Shown here: piece after piece, positions 59,306-64,000 of the stretch | How positions within the stretch are numbered: position 1 is the first letter of the stretch | Layout: each line of letters begins with the position of its first letter | Source of the DNA: JBQLZQ01 sp052168355 | GTDB lineage: Bacteria; Pseudomonadota; Alphaproteobacteria; DSM-16000; Inquilinaceae | Length of the DNA stretch: 64,000 nucleotides | NCBI GenBank assembly: GCA_052168355.1 | Contig: JBQLZQ010000070.1 | Location: 1-64,000 of the forward strand | Direction of reading: 5' to 3' | The notes under the pieces: model-generated | The model's database searches: none | Seen by the model: only the letters and a program-made list of their open reading frames with translations | What the model was told of the DNA's origin: nothing | Translations under genes and position numbers: made by a program

Positions 59306-60325
59306 ATGGAGTCCAAACAAGCGCGCAGCCCGTCTCGGCCGGCCGCATGTGAACGCGGCTCACCGCAACGTGATGGCGCGCGAGCGGAGGAACGGTCCGG
59401 CCCGCCGCCGGAGGACACCGGCGACGCCCTGTCGGCGGTGCTGGCCCGCCTCGACCTTGGCGCCGCGGTGTTCTTCACCGGCGCCCTGCGCGGCGTCTCC
59501 GATCATGGCGTGGCCGGCGGGGGCGCGGCCGGCGGGCAGGAGCCCGATCCGCCCGGCGCCGACGGGCCGTCCACCCTGCACGTGCTGCGCGGCGGCGTGC
59601 TGACGGTGACCGAGCCGGGACGGCCGCCGGAACGGATCGCCGAGCCCAGCCTGATCTTCTTTTCCGGCCCCGCCCCCCACCGCATCGCGGCGACCGGGGC
59701 GGCCGGCGCCGACCTGGTGTGCGCCCGCGTGGAACTGGGTGGGCTGGCGGGTGTCGGCGGGTCGGCGGGCGGCGGCGGACCGGGCCTGGGCTTCCCGCCC
59801 CGCCTGGTGCTGCCGCTGGCCTCCCTGCCCGGCCTGGACGCCACCCTGACGCTGCTGTTCGACGAGGCCTTCGCCCGCCGCCCCGGCCACCGCGCGGCGG
59901 TCGACCGGCTGGTCGAGCTGCTGGTCGTGCTGCTGCTGCGCCACTGCGCCGAGACCGGGCTGATCGGCCCCGGCGTGCTGGCCGCGCTCGGCCATCCCGG
60001 CCTCGCCCGCGCCCTCAAGGCCATGCACGAGGGGCCGGCGCGGCCCTGGACCCTGGAAACGCTGGCCGAGGAGGCCGGCATGTCCCGCGCCGGCTTCGCC
60101 GCCCGCTTCAAGGCGACCCTGGACACCACCCCCGGCGCCTACCTGACCGCCCTGCGCCTGGCCCTGGCCCAACGGGCTTTGCGCGCCGGCCGGCCGCTCA
60201 AGACCGCCGCCGCCGAGGCCGGCTACGCCAGCCCCACCGCCCTCGCCCGCCTGTTCCAACAGAAACTGGGGCAGTCGCCGAGGGCGTGGTTGGCAGGGAC
60301 GCGGGGGGCGGGACGAGTCGGATAG
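59306..60325 (+). CDS. AraC-family transcriptional regulator
   Basis: 339 aa. N-terminal cupin-like sensor (about 42-200: DALSAVLARLDLGAAVFFTGALRG ... LHVLRGGVLTVTEPG), and a C-terminal double HTH (about 235-330: LETLAEEAGMSRAGFAARFKATLDTTPGAYLTALRLALAQRALRAG, then AAEAGYASPTALARLFQQKLGQSPRAW). Homologues usually start near DALSAVL, so the true start could be downstream of 59306, and the first 40 residues are suspect. Divergent from the YHS gene; converges on tcmP with a three-base gap. Confidence 0.9.
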   Translation: MESKQARSPSRPAACERGSPQRDGARAEERSGPPPEDTGDALSAVLARLDLGAAVFFTGALRGVSDHGVAGGGAAGGQEPDPPGADGPSTLHVLRGGVLTVTEPGRPPERIAEPSLIFFSGPAPHRIAATGAAGADLVCARVELGGLAGVGGSAGGGGPGLGFPPRLVLPLASLPGLDATLTLLFDEAFARRPGHRAAVDRLVELLVVLLLRHCAETGLIGPGVLAALGHPGLARALKAMHEGPARPWTLETLAEEAGMSRAGFAARFKATLDTTPGAYLTALRLALAQRALRAGRPLKTAAAEAGYASPTALARLFQQKLGQSPRAWLAGTRGAGRVG

Positions 60326-60328
60326 GTC

Positions 60329-61486
60329 TCAGGCCAAGTCCGCGGGGTGTTCCACTAGCGAGACTTGCGTCTCCGGCTGCGGAACACGCCTTCGTGGTGG
60401 CAGGTCAAACGCGAGGACACCTCGCTCTTTCATCGCGTTGACGAGACTTTTTATCTGCGTTAGCCGCATCGGGACGGCCTCAAGAATATCGATCGCGATT
60501 GAGTTAAACGGAACAACACGCCCTCCGGTTAGCAATTCTACTATCCGAGCTTCCGCTTGCCGCTGGAACGCTGGACACCCGAGGCCCGCAGCGCGCTGTT
60601 GCATCGCCGCGATTTCGTCATCCGCGAACAGACTAGTCTGATAATTATCTGAATTCTTTCGATTGTTTCGAGTCTCGATCTCTTCGCGTTCGACCTTTTC
60701 CTGAACATCACGGAAAACCTCGAGTCCCTTGGCCGAATGGGTCCCAAGAACAAGGCGCATCTTCACACGCTGTTCTCTGGGCTTCAGGATCGGAAAATCG
60801 GGCAGATAAGTGGCGGCTTCAGTTGCCCTAATCTTGCGCTTCAGAAGATGCAATACCCGCGTCTCGTTATTCCAATCGGAGGGCAAGACATTGAACTCGC
60901 TTGCCCAGTCTGGATCAGCGAGGAAACGTCCAAATGAGGCAGCGACCCGTGGATATTCAGCATGGCGATTGACGTGCTCCGCCATGAAGTTCAACAGAAA
61001 CTCGCCGTTCTGATCACGTAGAAATTCCAGCACGGGCTCTGACCGAATGTTCCAGCCGGTCGGATCAATAAATGTGAACGTGAAGCCGTCGCGGCAAACC
61101 GCTGCGATATCGGCGAGATGATCTTCAAAAAGTCCCTGGAAGATATGGATATCAAAGCGCGGATTCCGTTTGGCGTATCGGCTCAATTCATCAAATCGTC
61201 GGGCAGACCGTTCGCAAAAACAAAACCGTATTCTCAGGCCAACGGCACCTCTTTCGCTAAGATCCGTGCGCACCGCCTCAAGCGTCCTCAATGCTTGGTC
61301 AAAAGATGCGTCAGAGTAGTCAGTGTCTGACACTTTCCAAGGTCCGGCGAAGGCATCAACGAAATTGAACGTAGGCGAGCGCCCCTGGAGAATTTTGTAA
61401 GCGGCTGTTCGAAGGTATTGAGTCAGGAAGCGATGCTTAATGTACGATTGCTCGCGTCCAGCATACCTGTCTTGTTCATCAGCCAA
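60329..61486 (-). CDS. tcmP: Three-Cys-motif partner protein TcmP
   Basis: 385 aa, the partner family that recurs next to three-Cys-motif (DUF5131, Gp37/Gp68-like) proteins. Seen: QSYIKHRFLTQYLRTAAYKIL, the glycine/acidic stretch FNFVDAFAGPWK (methyltransferase-like), RFCFCERSARRFDEL, FTFTFIDPTGWN and EFLLNFMAEHVNR. The fold suggests a SAM-type Rossmann domain with a DPTG motif. The only in-frame start near the conserved N-terminus is TTG at 61486, with an AGGTT 10 bases upstream; no in-frame ATG is available. AT-richer than its neighbours. Function unknown. Confidence 0.88.
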   Translation of the reverse strand: MADEQDRYAGREQSYIKHRFLTQYLRTAAYKILQGRSPTFNFVDAFAGPWKVSDTDYSDASFDQALRTLEAVRTDLSERGAVGLRIRFCFCERSARRFDELSRYAKRNPRFDIHIFQGLFEDHLADIAAVCRDGFTFTFIDPTGWNIRSEPVLEFLRDQNGEFLLNFMAEHVNRHAEYPRVAASFGRFLADPDWASEFNVLPSDWNNETRVLHLLKRKIRATEAATYLPDFPILKPREQRVKMRLVLGTHSAKGLEVFRDVQEKVEREEIETRNNRKNSDNYQTSLFADDEIAAMQQRAAGLGCPAFQRQAEARIVELLTGGRVVPFNSIAIDILEAVPMRLTQIKSLVNAMKERGVLAFDLPPRRRVPQPETQVSLVEHPADLA

Positions 61487-61495
61487 ATTATGAAC

Positions 61496-62254
61496 CTAAC
61501 TTTGCAATGATTCGAATATCTCTTTAGGCACAATCTGCCACGGGAAGCCGTTCCATTCTTCACCTTCAAGAAGCCGGCCGCCGGACTTTGGCCGCGCGCC
61601 GCCCCATTGCTTGAAGAAGAATGCAACGCCTGCTGCCTCGCACCGGTCCCGCAACTCGGTGGCCCATGACGGCGCCATTGGACGTGCCTTCGGTCCGCTT
61701 TCCCCACCGACGATTGCCCAAGCTATACCTGAAAGATCGACTGGACCGATTGACCCAAGAAGCGGCTCGAACGAGATGAAGCGGGCTTCTGAGTTGACTT
61801 GGCGCAAATGGTCGATCCGGCTCTTGTGGGCTGCGTCCTCGACGGAAACACCAAGCCAAATGTGTTTCGGGACTTCACCTCCACGATAGCGGTCCTGAAC
61901 ATAGCTGCGCATCAGCGAACTTCGCTTTGTAAGCACTTGATAGACGTGCCAATTGGCCATTTCCATTGATTCAAAAACCTGATCGATGAACTGCCGGTCC
62001 ACCTCCTTATGGAACAGATCGCTCATCGAGTTCACGAAGATCATGCGCGGTTTTTTCCAGCGCGATGGCTGGTGCAGACGTGACGGCCATAGCCGTAGGT
62101 CGAATCCCTGTTCATAAGGATGGCCCTCGATGCCGCGCCACCGCTCCGCGAACCTAAACGCATAGCAGTTGTCGCACCCTGGACCGATCTTCGTGCAACC
62201 GGTCACGGGATTCCAGGTGGCGTCAGTCCACTCAATTTCCGATGTTTGTCCCAT
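61496..62254 (-). CDS. Three-Cys-motif protein (DUF5131, phage Gp37/Gp68 family)
   Basis: 252 aa. The N-terminal IEWTDATWNPVTGCTKIGPGCDNCYAFRFAER carries the three cysteines of the motif (C-x7-C-x2-C), resembling a radical-SAM cluster site. Later: MIFVNSMSDLFHKEVD, WHVYQVLTKRSSLM, IWLGVSVED, ISFEPLLGSIG and AIVGGESGPKARPM. A radical-SAM-like TIM barrel is expected from the family. Start ATG at 62254 with AAAGGGG upstream. Nine bases separate it from tcmP, so the two form a cassette. Found in phages and mobile DNA; biochemical role unknown. Confidence 0.9.
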   Translation of the reverse strand: MGQTSEIEWTDATWNPVTGCTKIGPGCDNCYAFRFAERWRGIEGHPYEQGFDLRLWPSRLHQPSRWKKPRMIFVNSMSDLFHKEVDRQFIDQVFESMEMANWHVYQVLTKRSSLMRSYVQDRYRGGEVPKHIWLGVSVEDAAHKSRIDHLRQVNSEARFISFEPLLGSIGPVDLSGIAWAIVGGESGPKARPMAPSWATELRDRCEAAGVAFFFKQWGGARPKSGGRLLEGEEWNGFPWQIVPKEIFESLQS

Positions 62255-62330
62255 GCTCCACCCCTTTGCCGCCCAGCTTACACTACAATCCAAAAAGAAC
62301 AAATAGAGAACATACCTGCTGATCGTCGCC

Positions 62331-64000
62331 TCACCCCTTCCCATACCCCCCGCCGCCCGGCGTTTCGACCACGAACACGTCGCCGGCGCGCATCTCCGCC
62401 TTGTCGGTGCTGCCTAGGACCTCGACCGTGCCGTCGGCGCGTTCCACCCAGGTTTTGCCCACCTTGCCCGGCTGCCCGCCCTGAAGGCCGAAGGGCGGCA
62501 CCTGGCGGTGGTTGGCCAGGATGGCGGCGGTCATGGGCCGGCGGAAGCGGATGCGGCGGATCGCGCCGTCGCCGCCCCGGTGGCGGCCGCCGCCGCCGCT
62601 GCCCCTTCGGATGGCGAAGCGGTCGACCAGGACGGGAAAGCGCAGCTCCAGCACCTCCGGGTCGGTCAGGCGGGAATTGGTCATGTGGGTGTGCACGGCG
62701 GATTCGCCGTCGAAATCCGGCCCCGCCCCGGCGCCGCCGCAGATGGTTTCGTAATACTGGTAGGCGTCGTCGCCGAAGGTGAAGTTGTTCATGGTCCCCT
62801 GCGCGGCGGCCAGCACCCCCAGCGCGCCGTAGAGGGCGTTGGTCACCACCTGGGAGACCTCGACATTGCCGGCGACCACGGCGGCCGGCGGGTCGGGGTT
62901 GAGCATGCTGCCGGCCGGCACCGCGATGTCGATCGGCTCCAGGCAGCCGTCGTTGAGCGGGATGTCGTCGTCGACCAGCGTGCGGAAGACATAGAGCACG
63001 GCGGCCCGGACCACCGCCTCCGGGGCGTTGAAATTGTTGTCCTGCCGGGGCGAGGACCCGGCGAAATCGACCGTGGCGCGGCGGGCCTTCCGGTCGATCT
63101 GGATATCGACCTTCACCTCGGCGCCGTTGTCGAGCGGCAGGGCGAAGGTTCCCGGCGTCAGCACGTCGATCACCCGGCGCACCTGTTCGGCCGCGTTGTC
63201 GCGGACATGGCCCATATAGGCGTGGACCACGTCCAGCCCGTAGAGCCCGACCATGCGGCGCAGTTCCGCCACCCCCATGGCGTTGGCCGCGATCTGGGCC
63301 TTCAGGTCGCCCATATTCTGGACGATGTTGCGGGCCGGGTAGCGGCCGCTTTTCAGCAGCGCCTCGGTCTCCGCCTCGCGGAACACGTCGCCCTCGACCA
63401 GCAGGAAGTCGTCGATCAGCACGCCCTCGTCCTCGATGGTGCGGCTGTCGGGCGGCATCGAGCCGGGGGTGGTGCCGCCGATATCGGCGTGGTGGCCGCG
63501 GCTGGCGACGAAGAACAGGAGGGTCGCGCCGCCGTCGTCGAACACCGGCGTCACCAGGGTCACGTCGGGCAGATGGGTGCCGCCGTGATAGGGGTCGTTG
63601 AGCATGACCACGTCGCCGGGCTTGAGCCGCCCGGCCCGCTCGGCCAGAACGTGGCGGACGCTGACCCCCATGGAGCCCAGATGTACCGGCATGTGCGGCG
63701 CATTGGCGACCAGCCGCCCCTGCCCGTCGAAAACGGCGCAGGAAAAATCGAGCCTCTCCTTGATGTTGACCGAATAGGCGGTGTTCTGCAGCACCACGCC
63801 CATCTGCTCGGCGATCGACATGAACAGGTTGTTGAACACCTCCAGCATCACCGGGTCGGCGCCGGTGCCCACCGCCAGCCGGCCGGGGCGCGCCGCAACC
63901 CGGTCCAGCACCAGGGCGCCGCCGGGACGCACCGCCGCCCGCCAGCCCGGTTCCACCAGGGTCGTGGCGTTGGCCTCCCGCAGGATCGCCGGGCCGTCCA
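62331..64000 (-). CDS. 5-oxoprolinase/hydantoinase, fused HyuA-HyuB type, N-terminal part outside the window
   Basis: The frame is open to the right edge of the window. The first visible residues (GPAILREANATTLVEPGWRAAV) are the end of a HyuA-type domain, directly followed by a HyuB domain (DPVMLEVFNNLFMSIAEQMGVVLQNTAYSVNIKERLDFSCAVFD ... VMLNDPYHGGTHLPDVTLVTPVF ... SSPRQDNNFNAPEAVVR), ending in ETPGGGGYGKG. This is the OPLAH-type fusion, which opens 5-oxoproline or hydantoin rings with ATP. The three-Cys cassette starts 77 bases after its stop, on the same strand. Confidence 0.94.
   Translation of the reverse strand, partial: DGPAILREANATTLVEPGWRAAVRPGGALVLDRVAARPGRLAVGTGADPVMLEVFNNLFMSIAEQMGVVLQNTAYSVNIKERLDFSCAVFDGQGRLVANAPHMPVHLGSMGVSVRHVLAERAGRLKPGDVVMLNDPYHGGTHLPDVTLVTPVFDDGGATLLFFVASRGHHADIGGTTPGSMPPDSRTIEDEGVLIDDFLLVEGDVFREAETEALLKSGRYPARNIVQNMGDLKAQIAANAMGVAELRRMVGLYGLDVVHAYMGHVRDNAAEQVRRVIDVLTPGTFALPLDNGAEVKVDIQIDRKARRATVDFAGSSPRQDNNFNAPEAVVRAAVLYVFRTLVDDDIPLNDGCLEPIDIAVPAGSMLNPDPPAAVVAGNVEVSQVVTNALYGALGVLAAAQGTMNNFTFGDDAYQYYETICGGAGAGPDFDGESAVHTHMTNSRLTDPEVLELRFPVLVDRFAIRRGSGGGGRHRGGDGAIRRIRFRRPMTAAILANHRQVPPFGLQGGQPGKVGKTWVERADGTVEVLGSTDKAEMRAGDVFVVETPGGGGYGKG

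Overview
The window is GC-rich, gene-dense chromosomal DNA from an alphaproteobacterium, probably a Rhodospirillales-like lineage. The markers are GapR (DUF2312), a fused IorA-IorB indolepyruvate:ferredoxin oxidoreductase, a TAXI-type TRAP transporter, a 41-residue ribosomal protein L36, DUF1244, and a katG/oxyR pair of alphaproteobacterial layout. Most genes are ordinary metabolism and transport. Three AT-richer patches interrupt the background and look acquired: 3.4-7.5 kb, 37.4-38.15 kb and 60.3-62.3 kb.

Layout. 0-3.3 kb: divergent katG and oxyR (peroxide defence). 3.4-7.5 kb: a small ORF and a translationally coupled two-gene cassette of a calcineurin-like metallophosphoesterase and an Hsp90-like (GHKL) ATPase, the best candidate here for an undescribed, possibly defensive, system. 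7.7-16 kb: pepF, fused indolepyruvate oxidoreductase, a 2OG-Fe(II) oxygenase, trkH, gapR. 16-22.6 kb: TAXI TRAP transporter with an attenuator-like terminator between binding protein and permease, an orphan PAS histidine kinase, a small DMT protein, DUF1203. 22.7-28.3 kb: a sugar-acid catabolic operon (FAH-family dehydratase/hydrolase, ketoglutarate-semialdehyde-type dehydrogenase, Gfo/Idh/MocA oxidoreductase, ThuA) and a methyltransferase. 28.4-31.1 kb: a QseBC-like two-component operon carrying a previously easy-to-miss 45-aa membrane protein and a YgiW-like BOF protein. 31.4-37.4 kb: rpmJ with its own promoter and terminator, TauE/SafE, glcDEF glycolate oxidase, a TPR protein. 37.4-49.4 kb: a foreign-looking alpha-helical protein, then pyk-tag, glycerate 2-kinase, EamA exporter, an N-formylglutamate amidohydrolase/GCS2 ligase/DUF1244 operon, an amidase, and a NodIJ-type ABC exporter preceded by a long RNA hairpin. 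49.5-60.3 kb: two GSTs, an ArsR-AHSA1-DUF899-AHSA1 operon, a D-lactate dehydrogenase-type flavoenzyme, a class I glutaminase-like hydrolase with a VOC protein, a YHS protein and an AraC regulator. 60.3-64 kb: a three-Cys-motif protein/TcmP cassette beside a truncated fused 5-oxoprolinase.

Three intergenic regions (about 50.3, 53.4 and 57.8 kb) hold tandem arrays of 139-, 145- and 143-bp units. They belong to one repeat family with two GC-rich hairpins per unit; the third array lies in the opposite orientation, and single hairpins of the same kind occur elsewhere. No tRNA, rRNA, CRISPR array, transposase or integrase was recognised. Many long antisense open frames exist only because of the high GC content and were left out.
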